In this document: positions 16,760 to 26,364 of the stretch, piece by piece | How the letters are laid out: every line of letters begins with the position of its first letter | Position numbering within the stretch: the stretch's first letter is position 1 | DNA from: Pannonibacter sp. SL95 | GTDB taxonomy: Bacteria; Pseudomonadota; Alphaproteobacteria; Rhizobiales; Stappiaceae | Length of the DNA stretch: 64,000 nt | NCBI RefSeq assembly: GCF_026672425.1 | Contig: NZ_JAPPRC010000003.1 | Span: forward strand, 974,501-1,038,500 | Reading direction: 5' to 3' | Translations under genes and position numbers: made by a program | The notes under the pieces: model-generated | Told to the model about the DNA's origin: nothing | The model's input: the letters and a program-made list of their open reading frames with translations, nothing else | Databases searched by the model: none

Positions 16760-17619
16760 TGACGGTGGTCGCAGATTTACGTCAATCGTTTCACAAATCT
16801 TTGCTTGATGCCGGTGTTCTGTCTGTAAGTGACCAAGGCATTGTTAGTAATGCTGACAGCAGTAGCGCTCCCAGTAAGCGATTGTCTAGAAGTATCTACG
16901 ATCAGATAAATTCAAAGTCCTCCGGGTTTTCAAAGAAACTTGCAGGGCAAACATCTGGATCTGGCTTCGAAAGCCTGTGCGCGGAATTCTTGAGAGAAGC
17001 TTTTGCCGCCTTGAACCATTTGCGGCCGGGCGAGTGGATTGTCGGAAAAGATGGAGTGCAAGGAGGGCAAGGCGTTTCATATTTCGAGCAATTTGCTCAT
17101 CTTGCTCAATTGGAAGCGTTGGGTAAGGCGGATCCTTCTTTGAGGGCAATTCTCAGATCTGACTACCTAATAAAACCTGATGTTCTTGTTGCCAGGAGAC
17201 CGCTGGGCGATACAGAGATCAATAAAAATTCCGATCTTGTTGGTGCGGACGGATTTGTTTCTTTTTCCCCACTTCGGCTGGTGAATAATCAAAGACTTAT
17301 TTTACATGCGACTGTGTCATGTAAATGGACGATGAGGAGTGACCGGGCGCAAAATGCCAGAACTGAAGCTCTAAATTTGATGAAGAACCGCAAGGGCCGG
17401 GTTCCCCACATAGTTGTAATCACCGGAGAGCCAACACCTGGCAGGATAGCGTCGTTGGCCTATGGCACTGGTGAGATAGACTGCGTGTATCATTTCGCTT
17501 TGCATGAGCTCATAGAGGCAATACGAAACGACGCTTCGGACGACGAAGCTCTCAGCGCGATGATAGAAGGGAAGAGGTTGCGAGATATATCTGACCTCCC
17601 CTTCGATCTGACCATGTAA
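16759..17619 (+). CDS. NgoMIV-family type II restriction endonuclease
   Basis: 286 aa, the length of NgoMIV. Active-site residues align with the characterised SxK-type family: E71, D141 in IKPDVLVARRPLG, S187 and K189 in HATVSCKWTMRSD, and E203 in NARTEALNLMKNRKGR. The D-to-K and K-to-E spacing matches NgoMIV (D140, K187, E201). The NgoMIV family cuts G^CCGGC as a tetramer (family knowledge). The gene is distinctly AT-rich beside GC-rich neighbours, a mark of horizontal transfer. It overlaps the methylase by 1 codon and abuts vsr. Confidence 0.93.
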   Translation: MTVVADLRQSFHKSLLDAGVLSVSDQGIVSNADSSSAPSKRLSRSIYDQINSKSSGFSKKLAGQTSGSGFESLCAEFLREAFAALNHLRPGEWIVGKDGVQGGQGVSYFEQFAHLAQLEALGKADPSLRAILRSDYLIKPDVLVARRPLGDTEINKNSDLVGADGFVSFSPLRLVNNQRLILHATVSCKWTMRSDRAQNARTEALNLMKNRKGRVPHIVVITGEPTPGRIASLAYGTGEIDCVYHFALHELIEAIRNDASDDEALSAMIEGKRLRDISDLPFDLTM

Positions 17620-18033
17620 ATGGATTCTATAGATCCCGGACGGCGGTCGCGCAACATGGCGGCGATCCGTTCGAAGAACACGAAGCCGGAGATGATTGTC
17701 CGGTCACTGGTGCACAGGCTTGGTTTCCGCTACCGCTTGCACCGCAAGGATCTGCCGGGCAAACCTGATCTTGTTTTTGGCCCGCGCCGGAAGGTGATCT
17801 TCGTTCACGGCTGCTTCTGGCATTTGCATCCCGACCCAGCCTGCAAGGATGCCCGCGTCCCACAGTCCCGCCGCGAATACTGGCTCCCCAAACTGACCCG
17901 AAACACTGAACGGGACCGGCAGCATAACCAGCAGTTGGAGGCGATGGGCTGGCTGGTGTTAATCATCTGGGAATGTGAATGCCGCCGCCCAGATGAATTG
18001 AAGGCCAAATTGAGAGCGTTCCTTTCCCTCTGA
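17620..18033 (+). CDS. vsr: Very short patch repair endonuclease (Vsr)
   Basis: 137-aa Vsr that nicks T:G mismatches arising from deamination of 5-methylcytosine made by the upstream methylase. Signature residues: D50 in LPGKPDLVF, and FVHGCFWHLH (H63, H68) with a further zinc-binding context. The ATG follows the endonuclease TAA with no gap, so the three genes form one transcription unit. The pairing of C5-methylase and Vsr is the standard remedy for mutagenic 5mC. Right end of the RM cassette; the next gene starts (converging) 3 bases on. Confidence 0.92.
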   Translation: MDSIDPGRRSRNMAAIRSKNTKPEMIVRSLVHRLGFRYRLHRKDLPGKPDLVFGPRRKVIFVHGCFWHLHPDPACKDARVPQSRREYWLPKLTRNTERDRQHNQQLEAMGWLVLIIWECECRRPDELKAKLRAFLSL

Positions 18034-18036
18034 TCA

Positions 18037-18375
18037 TCATTCCTTAGAGTGCCCGTCCGAATGTCCGAGATCGCGCTCGGGCCAGACCAGATCGCGCACC
18101 TTCTGCTTCAGGATCTTGGCCTCGGGGAAACCGCCGTCCGCCTTGCGCTCCCAGATCTGGGTGCCATCGCAGGTGATGAGAAAGACGCCGCCCGTTCCCG
18201 GTATGAGCGTTACCGCACCAATGTCCTCGGAGAAGGTCGACAACAGTTCCTGCGCCATCCAGGCAGCCCGCAACATCCAGCCGCACTGGCGGCAATAGGT
18301 GATGCTGATCGACGGCTTCGTGGCGTCGACACTGGCACTTGCGCCGTCCTGAGGTGGAACGGGAATGGTCGGCAT
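18037..18375 (-). CDS. SelT/SelW/SelH-family protein (Rdx-type)
   Basis: 112 aa from the ATG at 18375 with AAAGGA upstream. The SelW/Rdx thioredoxin-like motif is YCRQCGWMLRA (CxxC-like), with a second conserved GTGGVFLITCDGTQIWE strand. Both positions are cysteine, so no selenocysteine is implied. Role probably thiol redox (family knowledge); exact function unknown. The gene ends 3 bases from vsr, converging, and would be the first native gene after the inserted cassette. Confidence 0.75.
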   Translation of the reverse strand: MPTIPVPPQDGASASVDATKPSISITYCRQCGWMLRAAWMAQELLSTFSEDIGAVTLIPGTGGVFLITCDGTQIWERKADGGFPEAKILKQKVRDLVWPERDLGHSDGHSKE

Positions 18376-18564
18376 CGGGCAGGTCCTTTGAGCGATGGGA
18401 GGGCGGGACTGGCTGGCCGGACAGATGCGGTGGGCGTGTCGGCGGGCTTCTTGTGATGGCGCAGACTGCATCTAACCGGATTCCTTCGCAAGGCCACGCG
18501 ACGCTTGAGCCGGCAGGCTCGGATCGGCCATGATCACTCCGCAACCAGTTGCTCATGTTTGGTG

Positions 18565-19551
18565 ATGGAATCGATGCCCGACCAAGATGCCGATCAGCTT
18601 GCGCGTCATGCAGGGCAGTCGTCCGGACAACGCCCGAGGCTTGGCCGCCTTGCGGATCTCCTTGCCCGCAATCCGGACCTCGAGCGTGCCATCGGCGGGG
18701 TTTGCGCTGCCGCCCGGCAGGACGGCCTCAGCAACGAGGTGTTCCGCGTCGATGGCGGCAATGGCAGCTTCATCCTGAGACTGGAACGCACCGGCCAGCA
18801 GGGCCGCGTGGACCGGGCGCAGGAGGAAGCCTTCGCGCGGCGGGCTGCGGCGCTTGGCCTTGGACCGGAGGTTGTCTGCTGCGATCCGGCACAAGGTTTC
18901 ATGCTGCTCCGGGCCCTGCCTGGGGCCCGGCCGCTGGCGCAAGGGGATGCGGCTGATCTTGCCGAGGCAACACAGCTGGGCGTCGCCTTGCGCCGCCTGC
19001 ATTCTGACCAGCTTCTGCGCGGTGCCGAACTCGATCCGCTCGCCCTGATCACCGGGCAGCGCAGCCGCTTGCGGCGCGAGGCTCTGCCGATTTCGCAGGC
19101 CGCTGTCATTGACGGGGCGATCGAGGTTGCGCGGGCACTTCAAGCTGACGCGGTGGTGCGGGTTCCCAGTCATTGCGATCTGGTGCCTCAGAATGTGCTG
19201 CTGTCCGGTGGCCGGCTGTGGCTGATCGACTTCGAATACGCAGCTTGTGCGGATCCGGCCTGGGATCTTGCCTATGCCGGCCTTGAAGCGGACTACGCGG
19301 CGGCCGCGCGCATGGCGCTGCTCAGCGCCTATTGTGCCGGCGATTTTCCGGCGGCAGCAAAGCTTGCGCTGCGCGTCGGGCGGATGCGGCCGATTTGTGA
19401 TGTCGTGTCTGCGTTGTGGGCAATGGAACAGGCGCAGGAGGGCAACCCGGCCACGGATTTTGCCGCCTACGCCGAGCAGCGGTTTCGCCGCGCAGAGGCA
19501 GGGCTCAAGGTTGCCGCGAGCTGCAGCGCCGGTCCGTCAGGCATCAACTGA
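18565..19551 (+). CDS. Phosphotransferase, choline/aminoglycoside kinase-like
   Basis: 328 aa with the APH/choline-kinase active site: HCDLVPQN (Brenner motif) and LIDFEYAACADPAWDLAY (metal-binding D and the P-W-D helix). The N-lobe has NEVFRVDGGNGSFILRLERT, an ATP-binding beta sheet. It transfers gamma-phosphate of ATP to a small molecule such as choline, thiamine, an amino sugar or an aminoglycoside. The start at 18565 (MESMPDQ) is tentative; an upstream frame extends to 18505. It is isolated between unrelated genes. Confidence 0.8.
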   Translation: MESMPDQDADQLARHAGQSSGQRPRLGRLADLLARNPDLERAIGGVCAAARQDGLSNEVFRVDGGNGSFILRLERTGQQGRVDRAQEEAFARRAAALGLGPEVVCCDPAQGFMLLRALPGARPLAQGDAADLAEATQLGVALRRLHSDQLLRGAELDPLALITGQRSRLRREALPISQAAVIDGAIEVARALQADAVVRVPSHCDLVPQNVLLSGGRLWLIDFEYAACADPAWDLAYAGLEADYAAAARMALLSAYCAGDFPAAAKLALRVGRMRPICDVVSALWAMEQAQEGNPATDFAAYAEQRFRRAEAGLKVAASCSAGPSGIN

Positions 19552-19587
19552 CGCTCCTGCAAGGCGAGCGCGGGTTGACGCCTGAGC

Positions 19588-20556
19588 CTACTGCGCGCCG
19601 GACGGATCAGCCGCCAGCACGCATACGGCATGCCGGTTGTTCATGGTGTCGCGAAGCGTCATGTTCTCCGGCTCGCGCAGCAGGTTGTCCCAAAGGTCAT
19701 CCGAGCGCAGGGAGGACAGCGTGCAGGCGCAGATCTGGCGGCAGGCTGCCTCGTCCACACCGCCTGCAGCACAGGTCAGGCTGCAGTTGTCGATGAAGTC
19801 GGTCGATGCCCGGTCCGGGATCAGGTGAATGGCCGCCAGCAGCCACAGTGCTCCGAACAGAACGGGCTGGTGCAGCAAATAGACAGCAAGCGAATGGCGT
19901 CCGGCAAAGGCCGCAAGACGCGCCGTCCCCGTGGTCGGCTGCCAGGACACGGCCCTCGCGCGCAGCGAACGGGTCCGGAGCAGCTGGCCTGCGGCGACGC
20001 CCAGCAAGGTCAGCCCCGTCCAGGGCACCAGTGGAACGTAGTCGACGCTTGAAACCTGCGGATCACCCAGGCCAAGCCAAAGCCACTGCGGACCGTCCAG
20101 CGCCGGAGCGATGGACACATGCGGCAAGGCCAGCAGGGCAGCACCGGCAAGGCTCGAAAGCAGCATGCTGGCCACAAACGGCAGACGGGCAAAGGGCAGG
20201 GCAATCAGGCTGGATGCGGCAATGGCATGCAGGATGCCGAACCGAACCATGCCTTCGCCAAGGGCAAACCAGGTTCCAAGGCTTACAGCCCCGGCTGCGG
20301 CAACGAGGATGGCCTCCCGTCGCCAAAAGGCGCGCCAGCGAATGCCGCCTGCATGGGCGAGGCTCAGGCTGACACCAACGAGAAACAGAAAGCTGCCGGC
20401 AATCGCGGCAGCGAAGGCGCGCCATCCGATCGCCGTGTCGACTGGCCAGTCGACCACACCAAACCAGAACAGGTCCCAGGAGAGGTGATAGACGGCCATG
20501 GCCAGCAGCGCCAGGCCACGCAGAACGTCGAGAAACGGCAGTCGTTCCCGGGTCAT
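19588..20556 (-). CDS. DUF1624 / heparan-alpha-glucosaminide N-acetyltransferase-like membrane protein
   Basis: 322 aa with about seven to eight membrane segments (for example LRGLALLAMAVYHLSWDLF, WRAFAAAIAGSFLFLVGVS and SLAVYLLHQPVLFGALWLLA). The opening RLPFLDVLRGLALLAM and the pattern FARHSLAVYLLHQP are the DUF1624 signature. Such proteins acetylate extracytoplasmic sugars in the membrane. The C-terminal ~75 residues are an additional soluble, cysteine-containing tail (NCSLTCAAGGVDEAACRQI). The small 42-aa protein lies 21 bases upstream in the same direction. Confidence 0.82.
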   Translation of the reverse strand: MTRERLPFLDVLRGLALLAMAVYHLSWDLFWFGVVDWPVDTAIGWRAFAAAIAGSFLFLVGVSLSLAHAGGIRWRAFWRREAILVAAAGAVSLGTWFALGEGMVRFGILHAIAASSLIALPFARLPFVASMLLSSLAGAALLALPHVSIAPALDGPQWLWLGLGDPQVSSVDYVPLVPWTGLTLLGVAAGQLLRTRSLRARAVSWQPTTGTARLAAFAGRHSLAVYLLHQPVLFGALWLLAAIHLIPDRASTDFIDNCSLTCAAGGVDEAACRQICACTLSSLRSDDLWDNLLREPENMTLRDTMNNRHAVCVLAADPSGAQ

Positions 20557-20577
20557 GAATGTCTCCGGGTGCGTGCC

Positions 20578-20706
20578 TCAGCCAAGGAAAGCGGAGAGCA
20601 GAAGGCTGGCAATTCCGCCAAGGGCGACAGTCGCAGCGACGAGGGGCCAAGGGGAGGGACGCGCGGCGGTCGATGCATCCACGTCATATCGGTCCTGAAT
20701 GCTCAT
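20578..20706 (-). CDS. 42-aa single-span membrane protein
   Basis: The minus-strand frame from ATG 20706 to TGA 20578 encodes MSIQDRYDVDAST..., a short polar head and then a hydrophobic segment VAATVALGGIASLLLSAFLG. AAGGGG-like pairing (aagggg) precedes the start. The 21-base gap to the DUF1624 gene suggests co-transcription, so it may be a small partner of that enzyme. It is shorter than typical ORF cut-offs; no homologue can be named. Confidence 0.6.
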   Translation of the reverse strand: MSIQDRYDVDASTAARPSPWPLVAATVALGGIASLLLSAFLG

Positions 20707-20785
20707 CGCAGCCCCTTGTGCCGATTATGCCGGATTCGGACCTGAACAGGTCGACGGCTCGTGGCACAGGGAACGCCCGCCATGG

Positions 20786-20800
20786 TTAACGATTGGTTAA
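20786..20800. promoter_or_regulatory. TTAA-N7-TTAA, candidate CtrA box
   Basis: TTAA CGATTGG TTAA, a perfect match to the alphaproteobacterial CtrA full site. It is 80 bases upstream of the 42-aa gene / DUF1624 operon start. Whether CtrA binds here is inferred. Confidence 0.4.
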
Positions 20801-20863
20801 AGGCATCCCGAGCTTGCATCACCGGCCGGGGAGATCGGTTGCCGCATTGGACAAGTCCTGCAT

Positions 20864-21274
20864 TCAAAGACCGAGCGCCTCTAGGCCACCTTCAAGGTGA
20901 TCGGCCAGCATCGGCATGCGCAGGAGATAGGACGAAGTTGCGGAAAAGGCTCGGTCGCGGGCCTCGTCGACGGCCTGTTCAAAGTCTGCGGCATCAAAGT
21001 CACCGCGGCCCAGCCAGACAAGGGCAACCAGCTCCGCGGCTTCATCGACGTTGAGGTCATCGATGAGTTCGCGCAACTCCTCCTCGCTGAGGTCTTCGCT
21101 CTCTTCCTCAGCGAGGCCGTCGTGATGATGACTGTCAGACAGGCGATCGGGATCGAACTCGACTTCCGCCTCGCCACGGTCCTCGTAGGCGTCTTCCATT
21201 GCTGTGGCTGCGGCCCGCGCCTTCTGGGCCAGCATGCGGATGGTGTCAGGGGACAGACTGAGATCTGTGGCCAT
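20864..21274 (-). CDS. DUF3775 domain protein
   Basis: 136 aa, very acidic, with LSLSPDTIRMLAQKARAA at the N-terminus, a disordered acidic stretch (SHHHDGLAEEESEDLSEEE) and LNVDEAAELVALVWLGRGDF, the DUF3775 hallmark. C-terminal helices end DHLEGGLEALGL. Function of the family unknown. The start at 21274 (MATDLS) is preferred over 21304 because the shorter form begins with the family's own N-terminal helix. Convergent with no neighbour; stands alone. Confidence 0.72.
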   Translation of the reverse strand: MATDLSLSPDTIRMLAQKARAAATAMEDAYEDRGEAEVEFDPDRLSDSHHHDGLAEEESEDLSEEELRELIDDLNVDEAAELVALVWLGRGDFDAADFEQAVDEARDRAFSATSSYLLRMPMLADHLEGGLEALGL

Positions 21275-21349
21275 TTCAAGCCTCGCGCAATCCTGTCCAG
21301 CCACTATCTACCTGCTTGGCAGTGCTGACAACCGTAAAGCCGGTCAGGC

Positions 21350-21517
21350 TCAAAGCCCTCGGGCTTGTGACGTCGGGATCGTGCGATCGGCTTCGGCTGA
21401 GGCAAGGCCGTGCGGGCCGGTCAGAGAAATCACAACGGCCAGGATCAGTCCAAGGGCGATGGCGATGCCGAGCGGGCGCAGGCTTGCGTCTTCCGGGTCA
21501 CGCGATTTGCGGGTCAT
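21350..21517 (-). CDS. 55-aa single-span membrane protein
   Basis: Minus-strand frame ATG 21517 to TGA 21350: a charged N-terminal end (MTRKSRDPEDAS), then a hydrophobic span (LGIAIALGLILAVVISLTG) and a polar tail. It starts 3 bases after the stop of the upstream two-span protein, so the two are coupled. No homologue recognised. Reported because the coupling and membrane span look real. Confidence 0.6.
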   Translation of the reverse strand: MTRKSRDPEDASLRPLGIAIALGLILAVVISLTGPHGLASAEADRTIPTSQARGL

Positions 21518-21520
21518 GGC

Positions 21521-21799
21521 TCAAAGTCTCCAGCCGCGAACGCGTCGCCGGTTGTGGGCGAGTGCGGGAGCTGCTCCAAGCCCTTGCTCGAGACGCTGCC
21601 AAAGGATGACCGTCAGCGAACTCATGGCGAGGAAGACGCCGAGCAGAAGCAGCATGGCGCCATCCAGCGTGGCGGCGGCGCCAAAGATCGAATACAGCCC
21701 TGCCGCTGCGATGCAGGCCAGAGCCGTCAGCGGCAGAATAGCGGGCAGCCGGTTGATCTGACGATGCGGTGCGTCTTCGCGGGTGAAAGATCCGGTCAC
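21521..21799 (-). CDS. Small two-span membrane protein, unknown function
   Basis: 92 aa from a GTG at 21799 that has GAAGGG 7 bases upstream; a longer frame to 21916 has no better signal. Two membrane helices: LPLTALACIAAAGLYSIFGAA and LLLLGVFLAMSSLTVILW, then a basic tail. It is coupled to the 55-aa membrane protein. The two are divergent from the PAS protein gene by about 230 bases. No function assigned. Confidence 0.6.
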   Translation of the reverse strand: MTGSFTREDAPHRQINRLPAILPLTALACIAAAGLYSIFGAAATLDGAMLLLLGVFLAMSSLTVILWQRLEQGLGAAPALAHNRRRVRGWRL

Positions 21800-22028
21800 G
21801 ATGTATCCCTTCGGTCGCAGCTCGATGGCGACAACATTGACCGGCGAATGCGACGCGTTATCGCTGGGATCGTGGCGGCAGCCGACAGTTTTTGCGGCCA
21901 TTTCGTGGCGCGACAATTCGCATTGTCATTTTCTGATTCACTTCTTTTTCGCGAAATATTGCGACCTTGTGTCTCAACGATCAGACGGTTGCCGCATGGC
22001 TCCAAACAGGCGGTCAGAGGATAGTCAC

Positions 22029-23153
22029 GTGCAGGCTGTTGCCCTAGCTGTTGCAGAGACGCCAGTTGATGAGAAGGGATTGCAGGCCGCTGAGAGCGAC
22101 GCCGCGACCGGTCCAGTCCTGCGTCTGGCTGGCCTGCAGTATCTGATCGCCGACTTTTCCCGCAAGCGCCTGATCTGGCAGGAGTGCGGCTCGCAGACCT
22201 TTGAGGGGCAGGACAGCCGCGTGCTTGAAGCCAGCTTCGCATCGGCAATGCGGCTGCTTCCGCCACAGACGCAAAAGAACCTGCTCTCCTTCGTCCAGAC
22301 GGTCTTGCGCAAGGGCAAGTCCGGACCGACCGAGATCGGTGGTGACGCTGACAGCGGGCTCAACGGCGTCACGCTTTATGGCCTGCGCTACGAAGCTGAA
22401 GGTGGGCAGCAGTTTGTCATCTGCCATCCGGTTGGCGGAATTGCTGAAAGCGAAGGCGGTGCGGTGGTTCGGGGCCTTGCGCCCATCCTGAAGCACTTCG
22501 TCGAGAACTCGACGAAGATCGTCCTCACCGTCGACAACTACGGCTACATCCGTTACGCGAGCCCGGCCTTCCTGAAGGTGTTCGGGATCGCAGATCCCGC
22601 TCTGTGTCTGGGGCGGAACATCGCACATATCCCGAAGCGGGTCGGCAAGACCTTGTCCTTGCTGACCCTGACTGCATTGTCCCGCAGGGCAGGGGCTTCC
22701 GGCCGCGGACGGTTCCAGCTTCCAGGTGGCGACAGCATCCTGCTGAACTACTCCGCTGTCTTCTTCCGCGTCAGCGATACGGTCGGCGGCGTGCTGTTTT
22801 CCGCTGAGCCCGGTGAGAACGGCCGGGCTGACCTGGCCAAGGTGTTCGATCTGATGACCGCGCCTGTGCTCGTCATCGACAGCAAGACGCGCAAGATCCT
22901 GTCGGCCAACAAGGCTGCGCGCAAGACCTACAAGCTGACCCAGCAGATCATTGATGACACTCCGGTCACCGAAACGCTGCTGCACCCGAAATCCTATACC
23001 GCCTTGCTGGAGGCTGCCCGCAAGGGTGTCGCCGCTCCGCAGGCCGTTGTGGTCAACTCGATGGATGGCGTCTCCAAGAACAAGCGCCTGCGCGCCATTC
23101 TGATGGAAGCCGAAGACGCGCCTCCGCGCCTGATCCTGGAAGGCAAGGCCTGA
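22029..23153 (+). CDS. PAS-domain protein
   Basis: 374 aa from a GTG at 22029 with AGAGGA upstream; an in-frame ATG at 21996 lacks a ribosome site. A first domain (about residues 20-130) has FSRKRLIWQECGSQTF. Then two PAS-like folds follow: KIVLTVDNYGYIRYASPAFL and APVLVIDSKTRKILSANKAA, each with the typical beta-strand/helix pattern. No kinase, GGDEF or output domain is attached, so it is a sensor or scaffold. The gene is convergent with a double-PAS chemoreceptor across a perfect terminator, which hints at a shared sensing function (inference). Confidence 0.72.
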   Translation: MQAVALAVAETPVDEKGLQAAESDAATGPVLRLAGLQYLIADFSRKRLIWQECGSQTFEGQDSRVLEASFASAMRLLPPQTQKNLLSFVQTVLRKGKSGPTEIGGDADSGLNGVTLYGLRYEAEGGQQFVICHPVGGIAESEGGAVVRGLAPILKHFVENSTKIVLTVDNYGYIRYASPAFLKVFGIADPALCLGRNIAHIPKRVGKTLSLLTLTALSRRAGASGRGRFQLPGGDSILLNYSAVFFRVSDTVGGVLFSAEPGENGRADLAKVFDLMTAPVLVIDSKTRKILSANKAARKTYKLTQQIIDDTPVTETLLHPKSYTALLEAARKGVAAPQAVVVNSMDGVSKNKRLRAILMEAEDAPPRLILEGKA

Positions 23154-23199
23154 AAACCACATCGCCCCGGTCGCAAGTCGACCGGGGCGATGTGGTTTT
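23153..23199. terminator. Perfect bidirectional Rho-independent terminator
   Basis: Two 21-base arms, AAAACCACATCGCCCCGGTCG and its exact complement, around a 5-base loop (caagt). A-run on the left and T-run on the right make it work both ways, ending the PAS gene (+) and the chemoreceptor gene (-). Confidence 0.95.
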
Positions 23200-23212
23200 C
23201 AGATCCTCGATT

Positions 23213-24688
23213 TCAGATCGACTTCAGGAAGTCCTGGATTTCGACGTTTGCCTTGCGTGCACCGTCGACCCGGTCCAGCATGCCGATGACAAACTCTGCC
23301 GACGTGCGCGTTCCCTGACTTGCATCGGACACGCTGCCAATGGCGCGGGCCACTTCCTGCGAAGCCGCCTGCTGTTCCGTCATTGCCGAAGCGACGGCGG
23401 TCGATAGGGAATCCAGCTCACGGATCACCTCGATGATCGACTGGATCGCCGTCCGGGCTTCCGTTGTCTGGGCTTGCATGGCTTCGATCTGGGAGCGGAT
23501 CTGTTCCGTTTCGCGGCTGGTCTGTTCGGACAGGCCCTTCACCTCGGCCGCGACAACCGCAAATCCCTTGCCAAGTTCACCAGCTCTTGCGGCCTCGATT
23601 GTTGCGTTGAGCGCCAGCAGCTTTGTCTGGTCGGCGATGGACTGGATCGTTCCCATGATCGTGCCGATCTGGTCGGACGCGGCCATCAGGGCGCCGATCT
23701 TGCTCGCGGTCACATCAGCGCGTGTCGTCGCGTCGGACGAGATCCTGGCCGCTACGGACATCCGCTGCGAAATCTCGCTGAAGGCTGCGTTCATCTGCTC
23801 TGCGGCGGCGGTGACCGAAGTTGCGCGCTCAAGCGCAGTCGTTGCAGAGTCCAGCATGGATGAGGCGGTTTCGTTTAGCTGGCTGCCGACCTCGGTCATC
23901 GTCTCGACCACGCCACCGACCTTCTCGGTGACAACGGCCTGGTCCGTGATGATCGACCAGCTCAACATTGGCCCGAGATAGGCGCCTGTTTCATCTTCAA
24001 TGCTGGATACGTTGAGCCGGAGCGTCTCGGGCCCAACCTTGATGTTCGTCTTCCAGGGCAGGTTGGCCGGGTTCGAGAGCAGCTTGCGCTGATGCGCCGG
24101 ATTGCGGTGAAAGACGTCGATCGAGCTGCCGAGCAGGTCCTTGGCCTTGATCGGCAGATACTGCTCCACCTTCGTCAGGGTCTCGACGCTGGTTTTGTTG
24201 ACGTAGTTGATCTCGAACGTCTTCGGATCGCAGGTCATGACGTTGATCGGCATCTTGTCCAGCATCTGCATCAGACGCTTGGTGTCACGATCAGCCCGAA
24301 CCTGGTCGGTGACAATCTTCCAGACGAGCGACGCTTTCGTGTAGCGGCCGGCTGCGTCGTAGATCGCCGAGATATGCAGATCAATGATTTCGTCGCCGAG
24401 GGTGATCCGCGCCTGGTGCGGCAGTCGCTTGGGATCGGAGATCAGCTTGCGCTGATGGGCGGGGTTGCGATGAAAGACATCGATGCACGTCCCGACGATG
24501 GCATCCTGATCGATCTTCAGCAGATGCTGGATACGTCTAACAAGCTCGACCGATGATTTGTTTGCGTAATCGATACAGAATGAACTCAAGTCGCAGGTCA
24601 TGACCGCAACAGGCAGATTGTCCAGGGCCTGCAACGCATCCTTGTTGACTGTGCGCTGCAGCATGTTGGTCGAGAACATACGCGCCAT
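23213..24688 (-). CDS. Soluble methyl-accepting chemotaxis protein with two PAS domains
   Basis: 491 aa, no membrane span. Two tandem PAS domains (about 15-130 and 140-255) share the identical segment [13 protein letters not shown], evidence of internal duplication, and both include VMTCDxxxFxIxYxNKxSVE. After a linker the MCP signalling domain has the conserved hairpin tip [20 protein letters not shown]. It is a cytoplasmic chemoreceptor of the aerotaxis/redox kind (family knowledge). A second Met (MFSTN) three codons in is an alternative start. Ends near the shared terminator with the PAS gene. Confidence 0.9.
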   Translation of the reverse strand: MARMFSTNMLQRTVNKDALQALDNLPVAVMTCDLSSFCIDYANKSSVELVRRIQHLLKIDQDAIVGTCIDVFHRNPAHQRKLISDPKRLPHQARITLGDEIIDLHISAIYDAAGRYTKASLVWKIVTDQVRADRDTKRLMQMLDKMPINVMTCDPKTFEINYVNKTSVETLTKVEQYLPIKAKDLLGSSIDVFHRNPAHQRKLLSNPANLPWKTNIKVGPETLRLNVSSIEDETGAYLGPMLSWSIITDQAVVTEKVGGVVETMTEVGSQLNETASSMLDSATTALERATSVTAAAEQMNAAFSEISQRMSVAARISSDATTRADVTASKIGALMAASDQIGTIMGTIQSIADQTKLLALNATIEAARAGELGKGFAVVAAEVKGLSEQTSRETEQIRSQIEAMQAQTTEARTAIQSIIEVIRELDSLSTAVASAMTEQQAASQEVARAIGSVSDASQGTRTSAEFVIGMLDRVDGARKANVEIQDFLKSI

Positions 24689-24711
24689 ATCAGCCCCTTG
24701 GGTCTTTGGTT

Positions 24712-24733
24712 GTATCTGAAATACGTAGATACC
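24712..24733. promoter_or_regulatory. Inverted repeat upstream of chemoreceptor gene
   Basis: GTATCT-N9-AGATAC in an AT-rich divergent region between the chemoreceptor (-) and aatA (+). Possible operator or promoter element; inferred from position. The rest of the 299-base region shows no gene. Confidence 0.25.
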
Positions 24734-24945
24734 CTTAGGTCGTTATCGTGTACTTAACTTGATTGGATTGATTATTTCTATTTATGATCAGGTGCCGTGA
24801 ATTATCCTCTCTCTGGTGAAAATGAACTGATGAACGGCTGATCCCATGCCTCATCCGGGGTCTGTGGGTGACGCGCCGCCGTTGCCACGCGCAAACCCGC
24901 GAAATCGCGCCGGGAACCCTTGCGGTGGCAAGCTTCTGGCACTAG

Positions 24946-26187
<1,242 letters not shown>

Positions 26188-26254
26188 AATTAATGCGTTA
26201 GGGCGCTACCCGGGTCATCCGGTCCCGCCCGCGCCACATTGTACTGTCACAACG

Positions 26255-26302
26255 AACCCGGTCAGGCACGGCGCTTTGCGTCAGTGCCGGGCCGGGTTTT
26301 TC
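26255..26302 (+). terminator. Terminator after aatA
   Basis: AACCCGG paired with CCGGGTT, followed by a T-run (ttttt), with an inner G/C hairpin (aggcac...gtgcc). Confidence 0.75.
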
Positions 26303-26364
26303 GTTCAGGTCCCTATGACCGCAGCGGCACCCGGCCTTCTCGATCTCGTCCATGGAGACTTCTG

